The position numbers and the translations under genes are program-made. The notes beneath the pieces were generated by a model. That model ran no database searches and was not told the origin of the DNA. It worked only from the letters and a program-made list of their open reading frames with translations. A DNA stretch of 64,000 nucleotides from Halorubrum sp. BV1 (GTDB lineage: Archaea; Halobacteriota; Halobacteria; Halobacteriales; Haloferacaceae): positions 85,111 through 149,110 of the forward strand of contig NZ_JQKV01000006.1 of NCBI RefSeq assembly GCF_000746205.1, in the 5' to 3' direction. This document shows, in pieces, positions 9,416 to 16,872 of this stretch. Each line of letters starts with the position of its first letter. The stretch's first letter is position 1.

Positions 9416-10012
9416 TCACCCGAGCGCGAACGTCGCCACCGTCTCGTACTCGGGTCCGTCGGGCGTCAACGTCGATTCCATCAGGCGGACCTCGTCGACG
9501 TCGAACCGGCCGAACTCGGGGTCTCGCTCGCGGACGGCACGCTGAACCAGCGCCTTTCCGCGGGCGTCGCTCATCCGGGCGAGGGTGACGTGCGGGGTGA
9601 ACGCGTGGGACGCGGGGTCGACGCCGAGCGCGGTGGTCTCCGCTTCGAGCGACTCGTGTAGGGCGGTCAACTCTCGGGCTCCATCGTCGACTCCCGCCCA
9701 CACGACGGAGATGTAGTCCATCTCGGGGAAGACTCCCAGTCCCGTGAGCTCACACTCGAAGGAATCGACCGGTCCGCCGTCGGTTTCGGCGGTTTCGACC
9801 GCGCGCTCGCCGGCCGCGATCACGTCGTCGACGGTGGGGCGGTCGCCGTCGGACTCGGACTCGGCGTCGACCTCGCCGAGGAACTTCACCGTCACGTGCG
9901 CCTGCATCGGATCGGTGACAGTCAGTCCCTCGGCGTCGCCGAGGTCGGCCTGTATCTCCGCGATCGGATCGGCGAGGGCGTCGGGGAGGTCGACGGCGAA
10001 GAACGCGCGCAT
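9416..10012 (-). CDS. thpR: RNA 2',3'-cyclic phosphodiesterase (2H phosphoesterase, LigT-like)
   Basis: 198 residues. Two HxTx catalytic motifs are present: HVTV at 39-42 and HVTL at 141-144. The opening MRAFFAVDLP is typical of ThpR/LigT. It hydrolyses 2',3'-cyclic phosphates at RNA ends and in vitro can ligate 2'-5' tRNA halves. The ATG at 10012 gives the family N-terminus; an upstream in-frame start adds a low-complexity lead. A second 2H protein lies at 25.7 kb. Confidence 0.92.
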   Translation of the reverse strand: MRAFFAVDLPDALADPIAEIQADLGDAEGLTVTDPMQAHVTVKFLGEVDAESESDGDRPTVDDVIAAGERAVETAETDGGPVDSFECELTGLGVFPEMDYISVVWAGVDDGARELTALHESLEAETTALGVDPASHAFTPHVTLARMSDARGKALVQRAVRERDPEFGRFDVDEVRLMESTLTPDGPEYETVATFALG

Positions 10013-10126
10013 GGCGGCCGGCGGTTGGGTTCGCGATCGGAAGACGCCGTCGGCGGCGTCTACCCCCCGGCGCGGTCGGCACGAGCCGACTGGGGGCGGA
10101 GACGCGCGAGCGGTTCCCACGGTCCG

Positions 10127-10330
10127 TCAGCGGTCGTGCGGCGGATGTACGAAGAGCCCGTCTACGACCGGGAGGCTCGCGGCGAGGGCCGCGGTGGCGA
10201 CGGCGGCGGTCCACCCGTCGAACGCCAGCGCGGCCAGGGCGTAGCCGGCGGCGAAAAGCAGGGGAACGAGCGCGAGCTGGACGTCCGCTCGCCCGGCGGC
10301 GTCCGGTGCGTCGAGTACGGTCGACAACAT
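10127..10330 (-). CDS. Small two-helix membrane protein
   Basis: 67 residues. Two hydrophobic segments (about 17-37 and 40-58) flank FDGW. The start codon overlaps the stop of the upstream RHH gene by one base (TAATG), so the two are probably translated from one mRNA. Function unknown. Confidence 0.7.
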   Translation of the reverse strand: MLSTVLDAPDAAGRADVQLALVPLLFAAGYALAALAFDGWTAAVATAALAASLPVVDGLFVHPPHDR

Positions 10331-10530
10331 TAGTCCATATACCCCAGATCGCGGAGCTTCTGTGCGATCTGACGCGCCTCCGTCTCGGAGATCGCCTCGT
10401 CCGCCTCCATCTCGCGAACGACAACGTGTTTCATGAACTCCTTGACGGAGCCGAACGGCTCGTCTTCGATGTACGCCTCGACGTCCGCGACGAACTCCTT
10501 GCGCAGCGAGATGGTGGTGTAGTCGCTCAT
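10330..10530 (-). CDS. Ribbon-helix-helix (CopG-like) small protein
   Basis: 66 residues. MSDYTTISLRKEF fits the DNA-contacting beta-strand of RHH proteins. Two helices follow (VADVEAYIEDE, SVKEFMKHVVVREME). A dimeric DNA-binding regulator or antitoxin-like protein is plausible, but no toxin sits next to it; the downstream partner is a small membrane protein. The AT-rich patch at 10556-10580 between it and uvrC probably holds its promoter. Confidence 0.75.
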   Translation of the reverse strand: MSDYTTISLRKEFVADVEAYIEDEPFGSVKEFMKHVVVREMEADEAISETEARQIAQKLRDLGYMD

Positions 10531-10555
10531 TGCCGAGGCGATGACACGCCGCCGT

Positions 10556-10560
10556 AAAAA
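10556..10560 (-). terminator. Oligo-T terminator candidate after uvrC
   Basis: Five consecutive Ts on the minus strand, 17 bp past the uvrC stop and inside an AT-rich patch. Archaeal termination commonly uses such T-runs. Confidence 0.4.
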
Positions 10561-10576
10561 GTCTAATTATATCTAA

Positions 10577-12397
10577 TTACAGCTTCGTCCGGAGCGTCTC
10601 CGCGGTCGCGTCGCCGACGCCGTCGACGTCGGTGAGGTCCTCGCGGGAAGCCTCGCGGACGCTCTCGACGGAGCCGAAGCGGCGGAGCAGTCGTCTCCGT
10701 GTCTGTGGACCGACGCCGGGCACGTCGTCGAGCACCGTCTTCACCTCGTCGCGGACGGTCTGGTGGTACTGGACGGCGAAGCGGTGCGCCTCGTCGCGCA
10801 CGCGCTGGAGGAGGTGGAGTTCGGGCGCGTCTTCTGGCCATCGCTCGGTTCCCGTCGGCGTCACGACCAGCTCCTCGGACTTCGCCAAGGCGACGACCGG
10901 CACGTCCCAGCCCGTCTCCGCGAGGGCGTCGCGGGCGGCCCCGAGCTGTCCCTCGCCGCCGTCGATCAGGAGGCAGTCGGGGTCGGGCCGGTCGTCTGCG
11001 CCGTCGATCGCGCGCTCGGCGCGCCAGCGGACCAGCTCGCGCATGTTGGCGTAGTCGTCGTTGCGCTCGGTGAGCTTCTTGCGCCGGTAGTCGGCCGTCT
11101 CGGCGCTCCCGTCGACGAAGCAGACGTCGGAGCCGACCACGGCAGTCCCCTGCGCGTGGCTCACGTCGAACCCCTCGATCCGAGTCGGTCGGTCGACGCC
11201 GAGCCGGTCGCCGAGCGCCCCGACGGGGTCGTCGCGGCCGCCGCGCTTCCGGGCGTTCTTGAGCGCGAGTTCGACGAGCTTCGCCTCCCGGCCCGCGCCC
11301 GGAACCCGCACCGAGACGCCCTCCGCCTCCAGCCACTCGACCACGTCGGGGTCCGACGGACGCTCCGCCAAGTAGATCGCGTCCGGGAATTTTCGCTCGG
11401 CGTAGTACTGTGTCAGAAATGCCGACAGCACCGTCGCGGGGGTGTTGGCGTCGTCGTCGATCTGCGTCTCGTCGTCGATCTGCGTCTCGTCGTCGGTCCC
11501 TCCATCGCCGTCGTCGGCTCTCTCGCCGCCGTCGCCGCCGACCGCCGCGTCGAGTCGGTGTCGGCTCCGGTCGACGAGCTGTCCTCGCTCGCTGTGGAGT
11601 CGCGCCACGCGGGCCGTATCGCCCTCGACGGCGGCCGCGAGCACGTCGACGGTCCGGTCGTCCCCCCGGTCGCTCACGGCCTCGCCTCCCTCGCCGTGGA
11701 ACGCTTCGACGGCTTCCAAGCGGTCGCGGAGGTTCGCGGCGCGCTCGAACTCGGCGTCCTCCGCGGCCGCCTCCATCCGCCGCCGCAGGGGGTCAGCGAG
11801 CGCGCCGGTCTCGCCCTCGAAGAAGCGATTTGCGGCGGCGACGTCCTCAGCGTAGCTCTCGCGGTCGATCTCGCCGGTACAGGGGGCAGAACAGATCCCC
11901 ATCTCGTAGTCGAGACAGGGGCGGTCGCGGTTCGCGTACTTGTGGTCCGAACAGCCGCGGAGCCCGTACACGTCCCGAACCGCCTTCACGACCGTTTCGA
12001 CGCGTCCCTTGTCGGTGAACGGCCCGTACGCGACCGCGCCCTCCTCCGGGTCCCGGGTCACCTCGATCCGCGGGACGCGGTGCTCGGAGAAGGCGACGAG
12101 CGGGTACGACTTGTCGTCTTTCAGCCGGACGTTGTACCGCGGGCTGAGGCGCTTGATGAGGTTCGCCTCCAAGAGCAGCGCCTGCGTCTCCGTGTCCGTG
12201 ACGGCGAACTCGATCTCGTCCGCCCGCTCTACCATCCCGCGGATCCGCCCCGAGCGCGGGTCGGTGTACGACCGGACCCGGTCCCGGAGGTCGACGGCCT
12301 TCCCGACGTACAGGGTGGCGTCGCCGCGCCGGAACTGATACACCCCGGGTTCTGTCGGAAGCGCCCCGGCCCGTTCGCGGACGGCGTCGGCGTCCAT
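10577..12397 (-). CDS. uvrC: Excinuclease ABC subunit C
   Basis: 606 residues. Makes the two incisions around bulky DNA damage with UvrA and UvrB. The GIY-YIG domain is N-terminal (PGVYQFR...LYVGKAVDLRDRV). A UVR-type segment lies near 200-235, the RNase H-like UvrC domain (FDVSHAQGT, DGGEGQL) in the centre, and a helix-hairpin-helix pair closes the protein (DVPGVGPQTRRRLL, DVDGVGDATAETL). A variable linker carries an 18-bp repeat encoding DDETQI twice. uvrA is at 50 kb; uvrB is not in the window. Confidence 0.96.
   Translation of the reverse strand: MDADAVRERAGALPTEPGVYQFRRGDATLYVGKAVDLRDRVRSYTDPRSGRIRGMVERADEIEFAVTDTETQALLLEANLIKRLSPRYNVRLKDDKSYPLVAFSEHRVPRIEVTRDPEEGAVAYGPFTDKGRVETVVKAVRDVYGLRGCSDHKYANRDRPCLDYEMGICSAPCTGEIDRESYAEDVAAANRFFEGETGALADPLRRRMEAAAEDAEFERAANLRDRLEAVEAFHGEGGEAVSDRGDDRTVDVLAAAVEGDTARVARLHSERGQLVDRSRHRLDAAVGGDGGERADDGDGGTDDETQIDDETQIDDDANTPATVLSAFLTQYYAERKFPDAIYLAERPSDPDVVEWLEAEGVSVRVPGAGREAKLVELALKNARKRGGRDDPVGALGDRLGVDRPTRIEGFDVSHAQGTAVVGSDVCFVDGSAETADYRRKKLTERNDDYANMRELVRWRAERAIDGADDRPDPDCLLIDGGEGQLGAARDALAETGWDVPVVALAKSEELVVTPTGTERWPEDAPELHLLQRVRDEAHRFAVQYHQTVRDEVKTVLDDVPGVGPQTRRRLLRRFGSVESVREASREDLTDVDGVGDATAETLRTKL
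11452..11487. repeat. 18-bp tandem repeat in the uvrC linker
   Basis: Two exact 18-bp copies encode a duplicated DDETQI unit in the linker. The repeat is frame-preserving. Confidence 0.8.
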
Positions 12398-12474
12398 CTC
12401 TCGCCCGCGGGTAGTCGTCGAACGCGCTTGAACGCTGCGGGGCCGCGGCGCGTGTCGATCCCGATCGCTCTCAC

Positions 12475-12534
12475 GTCTCCCTTGAATTGACCTCTCTCGC
12501 GTCGATCTCCCTTGTATCGACCTCTCTCGCGTCG
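12475..12534. repeat. 30-bp tandem repeat between uvrC and the transducer gene
   Basis: Two copies (12475-12504, 12505-12534) differ at three or four positions and share cctctctcgcgtcg. They lie in the divergent intergenic region upstream of both promoters. No function evident. Confidence 0.75.
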
Positions 12535-12579
12535 CACCCGCGGGCTCCGGTTATCAGTCGTGAATCTCGGGGACGACCG

Positions 12580-12588
12580 TTTATATAG
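12580..12588 (+). promoter_or_regulatory. TATA box of the transducer gene
   Basis: tttatatag centred about 30 bp before the ATG at 12614, in an otherwise GC-rich stretch. Confidence 0.7.
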
Positions 12589-12613
12589 GTCGTCTGGCGA
12601 CCCCCACACAGAA

Positions 12614-14239
12614 ATGACGAGACTTCGAGGACTGCTCCGACGGGCGCTCGGGTACGACCGAGACTCGCGGTCGGTCACGGACGGCGGCATCGTCGTGGAC
12701 GACGCCGACCAATCCGCTACTGGGGACACTGACCGACCGACCACCGAACTCGGCGAGAGCGGAACGGACTCTCACGAGGTACGGGACGAAGACGGCGTCA
12801 ACCGCGCGGGAACGCTCGCGGGGGCCGGCTTCGAGCAGGTGTTCAACGCGACGAGCGTCCCGACCTTCATCTTGGACTGTCAGGGCAACGTCGCCGAGTG
12901 GAACGAGGCGATCGCCTCGCTCACCGGGTCCAAGCGCGAGGACGCGATCGGACACGGTCACGTCTCGGAGCTGTTCTACCCCGACGGTCGCCGCGCCGAC
13001 ACCTTGGCCGACAAGGTGCTCGACTCCCCGGAGACCGCCGACGAGGTGTACGACGTGGAGCGCTGTGACTCGGCCCGCAACCGCTACCGCGACACGAGCA
13101 CGATGGTCGACCGCCACGGCGACGAGAAGCACATCGAGTTCACGGCCACCGTGTTGTACGGCGACGACGACGAGGTCGTCGGCGTCACGGAGGTCGTCAT
13201 CGACCGGACCGATGACGTGAAAGACCGCAAGGCGACGAGCCAGTTGGTCACCGAGATCCGGCAGACTGCGGAGACGATCGGCAACGGGAACCTCGACGCC
13301 CGCGCGGAGCGGACGGACGAGCTCGACCGGCTCGACGACGAACTGCTCCGCGTCGTCGACGTCGTCAACCGGATGGCCGCGAACCTCGAAGACCTCTCGA
13401 ACGGCGTTCACGAGCAGGCGCGCGAGATCGACGCGACCGTCGAGGAGGCGAGCGCGGCGGCCGACGAGATCGCGGAGAACGTCGACGAGCAGAACGAGCT
13501 GTTAGACGAGAGCGTCTCGGAGATGCAGTCCTTCTCGGCGGGGATGGAAGAGGTCGCCGCGACCGCAGACCAGGTCGACTCCGCGGCCGTCGCCGCAAGC
13601 GAGGCGGCAGACGAGGGACTAGACGCCAGCGAGGACGCCCGCGAGGCGACCGAAGATGTCGTCGAGATCGGCGACGAGCTCGTCGAGAGCGTCGGCGCGC
13701 TCTCCGAACGGATGGACGACATCGAGGAGGTGATCGAAGTGATCTCGGACGTGGCAGAGCAGACCAACCTGCTCGCGTTGAACGCCAACATCGAGGCCGC
13801 TCGCGCCGGCGAGGACGGTAACGGCTTCGCAGTCGTCGCCGAGGAGGTGAAAAAGCTCGCCGACGAGACCCGCGGGTACACAGAGGACATAACCCAAAGT
13901 CTCGATCAGTTACAGGCGCAGTCGGCGGAGACGAGCACCGCGGTCGAGCGCTCGCACGAGCGGATCGACGACGCCGGCGCGGAGATCGAGACGGTCCTCG
14001 ACGCGCTCGAAGACATCGCCGACGCGGTCGACGAGGCCGCCGCGGGCGTCGCGGAGGTCGCCCGCACCACCGACGATCAGGCCGCTACCGTCGAGGAGCT
14101 AACCTCGTCGCTCGAGGCGATCCGCGAGCGGTCCGACCGTACCGAGGAGGCGACCGACCGCATCGTGGCCGCGACCAATGAACAGGAGGTCGCCGTCGAC
14201 GAACTCATCACCCGCGTCGAGCGACTCGACGCGAACTGA
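12614..14239 (+). CDS. Soluble methyl-accepting transducer with PAS domain (Htr family)
   Basis: 541 residues, no membrane segment, so a cytoplasmic sensor. A PAS domain spans about 72-190 (FEQVFNATSVPTFILDCQGN...). A HAMP-like linker follows (IGNGNLDARAERTDELDRLDDEL). The MA signalling domain has the conserved CheA/CheW hairpin tip around residues 380-415 (NLLALNANIEAARAGE, FAVVAEEVKKLA). Glu/Gln-rich heptads on both sides provide candidate methylation sites. The signal sensed by the PAS domain is unknown. No che genes are nearby. Confidence 0.92.
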   Translation: MTRLRGLLRRALGYDRDSRSVTDGGIVVDDADQSATGDTDRPTTELGESGTDSHEVRDEDGVNRAGTLAGAGFEQVFNATSVPTFILDCQGNVAEWNEAIASLTGSKREDAIGHGHVSELFYPDGRRADTLADKVLDSPETADEVYDVERCDSARNRYRDTSTMVDRHGDEKHIEFTATVLYGDDDEVVGVTEVVIDRTDDVKDRKATSQLVTEIRQTAETIGNGNLDARAERTDELDRLDDELLRVVDVVNRMAANLEDLSNGVHEQAREIDATVEEASAAADEIAENVDEQNELLDESVSEMQSFSAGMEEVAATADQVDSAAVAASEAADEGLDASEDAREATEDVVEIGDELVESVGALSERMDDIEEVIEVISDVAEQTNLLALNANIEAARAGEDGNGFAVVAEEVKKLADETRGYTEDITQSLDQLQAQSAETSTAVERSHERIDDAGAEIETVLDALEDIADAVDEAAAGVAEVARTTDDQAATVEELTSSLEAIRERSDRTEEATDRIVAATNEQEVAVDELITRVERLDAN

Positions 14240-14289
14240 TCGCGGCCGTCGACGCGAACTGATCGCGGCCGTCGACGCGAACTGATCGC
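14228..14289. repeat. 23-bp tandem repeat copying the transducer gene's 3' end and stop codon
   Basis: Exact copies at 14228-14250 and 14251-14273, then a third exact for 16 bases. The unit contains the last sense codons (Asp-Ala-Asn) and the TGA. The period is not a multiple of three. Confidence 0.9.
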
Positions 14290-14335
14290 CGGTGTTCGCC
14301 GGTTCTCTTCGATATCGTATTCTGCCGGCGCCGAA

Positions 14336-14343
14336 CGTTTAAC
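14336..14343 (+). promoter_or_regulatory. TATA-like element of the P450 gene
   Basis: cgtttaac about 27 bp upstream of the ATG at 14367, the normal spacing for leaderless haloarchaeal transcripts. Confidence 0.5.
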
Positions 14344-14366
14344 CCCGACGAGCCCCCAGAACTCGT

Positions 14367-15761
14367 ATGTCCGCTACGCCGCCCGGACCCATCGGTGATC
14401 CCCTCTTCGGCAACGGCCGACAGTACGCCGACGACCCCTTCGGATTCATGCGCGCCTGCGCCGACAGCTACGGCGACGTGATCCGGTTCGATCTGGGTCC
14501 CCGCGAGACGTATCTGCTCGCGAATCCTGCCGACGTCGAGCGCGTCCTCGTCGCCGACGCGGAGCGGTATCGCAAGCCGCAGTTCGGCGACGATGCGATG
14601 GACCGACTGCTCGGACAGGGACTTCTCATGAGCGAGGGCGACACATGGCGCCGCCAGCGAGACCTCGCGAACCCCGCGTTCCACAACAGCCGGATCGCCG
14701 CGCTGTCGGGGACGATGGTCGAGCACACGGACGAGTACATTGCCGACTGGACCTCCGGTGAGACCGTCGACGTGCAACTGGAGTTGGCCCGGCTCACGGT
14801 GCGGATCATCGTCTCGGCGATGTTCGGAGCCGACGTTAGCGACGAGGAAGTCAAAACGGTCCAAGAGGAGTTAGAGCCGCTCGGTGCCCGGTTCGAGCCC
14901 GATCCGCGGCGCTTTCTCATCCCGAACTGGGTGCCGACCCGCGAGAACCGCGAGTTCGACGCCGCCGTCGACACCCTCGAATCGGTGATCGACGGCATCG
15001 TCGAGCGTCGGCTCGGAACGGAACGCGACCCCGAAGCCGATCCGGCCGGCCCCGAGGGCGTCGCGGTCCCCGGTCCGGCGGGTGACCCGGACGGCGACCT
15101 CCCGATGGACCTCCTCTCCGTCCTGCTCCGCGCTCGCGACCGCGGCGAGCAGACCGACGAAAACCTCCGCGACGAACTGGTCACGATGCTGCTCGCCGGC
15201 CACGACACGACCGCGCTCACGCTCACCTACACGTTCTACCTCCTCTCGAACCACCCCGACGCCCGCGAGCGGGTCGAAACGGAGGCGGAGGCCGCGACCG
15301 ACGACGGCCCCCCGACCGCGGCCGACGCCCGCGAGATGACGTACACGGACCGCGTGCTCACCGAGGCCATGCGCCTGTATCCTCCCGTCTACACCCTATT
15401 CCGCGAGCCGAAACTCGACGTGAAACTGGGGGGCTACCGGATCCCGGAGGGGTCGGCGCTCATGCTCCCGCAGTGGGTGATTCACCGGTCGCCGCGGTGG
15501 TACGACGACCCGGAGACCTTCGATCCCGGTCGGTGGGACCCCGAGCGTCGGAGCGAGCGCCCCCGGTTCGCGTACTTCCCGTTCGGCGGCGGGCCGCGCC
15601 ACTGCATCGGCAAGTCGTTCTCGCTACTGGAGGCCAAGCTCATCCTCGCTACGGTCTGTTCCGCGTACGAACTCGACTACGAGGGTCCGGATCTGTCCGT
15701 CCGCGGATCGCTGACGATGCACCCCGACCACCCGGTCCCGATGCGCGTGCACGAGCGGTGA
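14367..15761 (+). CDS. Cytochrome P450
   Basis: 464 residues. The I-helix oxygen-activation motif AGHDTT is at 277-282, the K-helix ExxR (EAMR) at 333-336, and the heme-binding loop FGGGPRHCIG has the thiolate Cys at 413. No N-terminal membrane anchor, so soluble. It should hydroxylate an organic substrate with electrons from a ferredoxin; the substrate cannot be predicted. The insertion around 215-245 (Pro/Gly/Asp-rich) is unusual. A zinc microprotein starts 3 bases after its stop. Confidence 0.94.
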   Translation: MSATPPGPIGDPLFGNGRQYADDPFGFMRACADSYGDVIRFDLGPRETYLLANPADVERVLVADAERYRKPQFGDDAMDRLLGQGLLMSEGDTWRRQRDLANPAFHNSRIAALSGTMVEHTDEYIADWTSGETVDVQLELARLTVRIIVSAMFGADVSDEEVKTVQEELEPLGARFEPDPRRFLIPNWVPTRENREFDAAVDTLESVIDGIVERRLGTERDPEADPAGPEGVAVPGPAGDPDGDLPMDLLSVLLRARDRGEQTDENLRDELVTMLLAGHDTTALTLTYTFYLLSNHPDARERVETEAEAATDDGPPTAADAREMTYTDRVLTEAMRLYPPVYTLFREPKLDVKLGGYRIPEGSALMLPQWVIHRSPRWYDDPETFDPGRWDPERRSERPRFAYFPFGGGPRHCIGKSFSLLEAKLILATVCSAYELDYEGPDLSVRGSLTMHPDHPVPMRVHER

Positions 15762-15764
15762 GAG

Positions 15765-15980
15765 ATGGCCGGAGAATCGGGCGGGCGCGGCGGTCCCGAC
15801 GCCGAACGCGCCGACTCGTACTGTCGTCGCTGCGGCGAGCCGCTCCGCCGGGGCGCGATCGCCGCCGAGCAGCGCGCCTGCTGTCTCAACGCAACCCCGA
15901 TCGCGGGCGTCTGCCCGACGCACGGACCGGTCGGGCCGCATCACGCCGTCGGCGACCCGGACGTCGCAGACGCGGAGTAG
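15765..15980 (+). CDS. Zinc-ribbon-like microprotein coupled to P450
   Basis: 71 residues with CRRC (about 20-23), CC (about 39-40), C (49) and several His (HGPVGPHH), enough ligands for one or two zinc sites. The ATG is 3 bases after the P450 stop, which strongly suggests a shared mRNA and translational coupling. No known family recognised. Confidence 0.7.
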   Translation: MAGESGGRGGPDAERADSYCRRCGEPLRRGAIAAEQRACCLNATPIAGVCPTHGPVGPHHAVGDPDVADAE

Positions 15981-16054
15981 CCGGCGACCCGCCGCTCGCG
16001 TGATCGCCCGCGTCGACCGCAACGCCGAAGACCGTCGCCGCCGACGTCTCGTCC

Positions 16055-16735
16055 GTGACCAGCGGAGCCATTCTCGCGGGCGGCCGCTCGACCCGCTTCG
16101 GCGACGCCGACAAGGCGGTTGCGGAACTCGCGGGCGTCCCGCTGATCCGTCGCGTGGCCGACCGGCTCGCGGGCGCGGACGATCCGATCCCACCGGGCGC
16201 GGCTCGCGCCGCCTCCGGCGACCCGGTCGTCGACGACCTCGTCGTGAACTGTCGGGAGGGCCAGCGGGAAGCGATCGCGGCCGCGCTGGAGGGTGTCCCG
16301 CTTCCCGTCCGCTGGGCGATAGACGAGGAGCCCGAACTCGGACCGACCGCGGGGATCCGGAACGCCTGCCGGACGGCTCCGGGCACGTACGCCGTCGTCG
16401 TCGCCTGCGACATGCCGTTCGTCGACCCCGCGTTCGTCGCGACGCTCGTCGAGGACGCCGCGGACCACGACGCCGCGGTGCCGCGGCTCGAGGACCGGTG
16501 GCTCCAGACCACGCAGGCGGTCTACCGGACGGCTCCGACGGCGGCCGCCTGCGACCGCGCGCTCGCCCGCGGCGACCGGAAGGTACTGGCGGCGCTCGAC
16601 GAACTGGACCGCGCGGTCGTCGGCGACGCGGCGATCCGCGCCCGAACGACGCCGCGCACGTTCACCAACGTCAACACGCGCGATGACCTCGCCGACGCCG
16701 CGGCGGTCGTCGAGCGGGCGCTCGACGATCGGTGA
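16055..16735 (+). CDS. mobA: Molybdenum cofactor guanylyltransferase
   Basis: 226 residues, GTG start. Adds GMP to molybdopterin to form the bis-MGD cofactor precursor. The nucleotide-binding N-terminus SGAILAGGRSTRFGDADKA is typical of MobA. The metal-binding aspartate lies in VVACDMPFVD. The C-terminus has the FTNVNT segment. The Moco/Wco-dependent formate dehydrogenase that would use this cofactor is the next gene, on the opposite strand. Confidence 0.93.
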   Translation: MTSGAILAGGRSTRFGDADKAVAELAGVPLIRRVADRLAGADDPIPPGAARAASGDPVVDDLVVNCREGQREAIAAALEGVPLPVRWAIDEEPELGPTAGIRNACRTAPGTYAVVVACDMPFVDPAFVATLVEDAADHDAAVPRLEDRWLQTTQAVYRTAPTAAACDRALARGDRKVLAALDELDRAVVGDAAIRARTTPRTFTNVNTRDDLADAAAVVERALDDR

Positions 16736-16757
16736 CAAAACAGGAACAACCGGACGC

Positions 16758-16872
16758 CGCGGATGCCGGTTCGTCGCCCGCCGACTCGATCAGTCGTCCG
16801 CGGATGCCGGTTCGTCGCCCGCCGACTCGATCAGTCGTCCGCGGATGCCGGTTCGTCGCCCGCCGACTCGAT
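16758..16872. repeat. 41-bp tandem repeat copying the formate dehydrogenase gene's 3' end and stop codon
   Basis: Copies at 16758-16798 and 16799-16839 and a third at 16840-16872 that lies inside the coding sequence. The unit encodes the C-terminal IESAGDEPASADD plus TGA (minus strand). Copies are contiguous, with no spacers. The period is not a multiple of three. Confidence 0.9.

Noticed and set aside
16758..16872. CRISPR-like array
   Set aside because: The 41-bp copies are contiguous with no spacers and lie at a gene end; no cas genes in the window.
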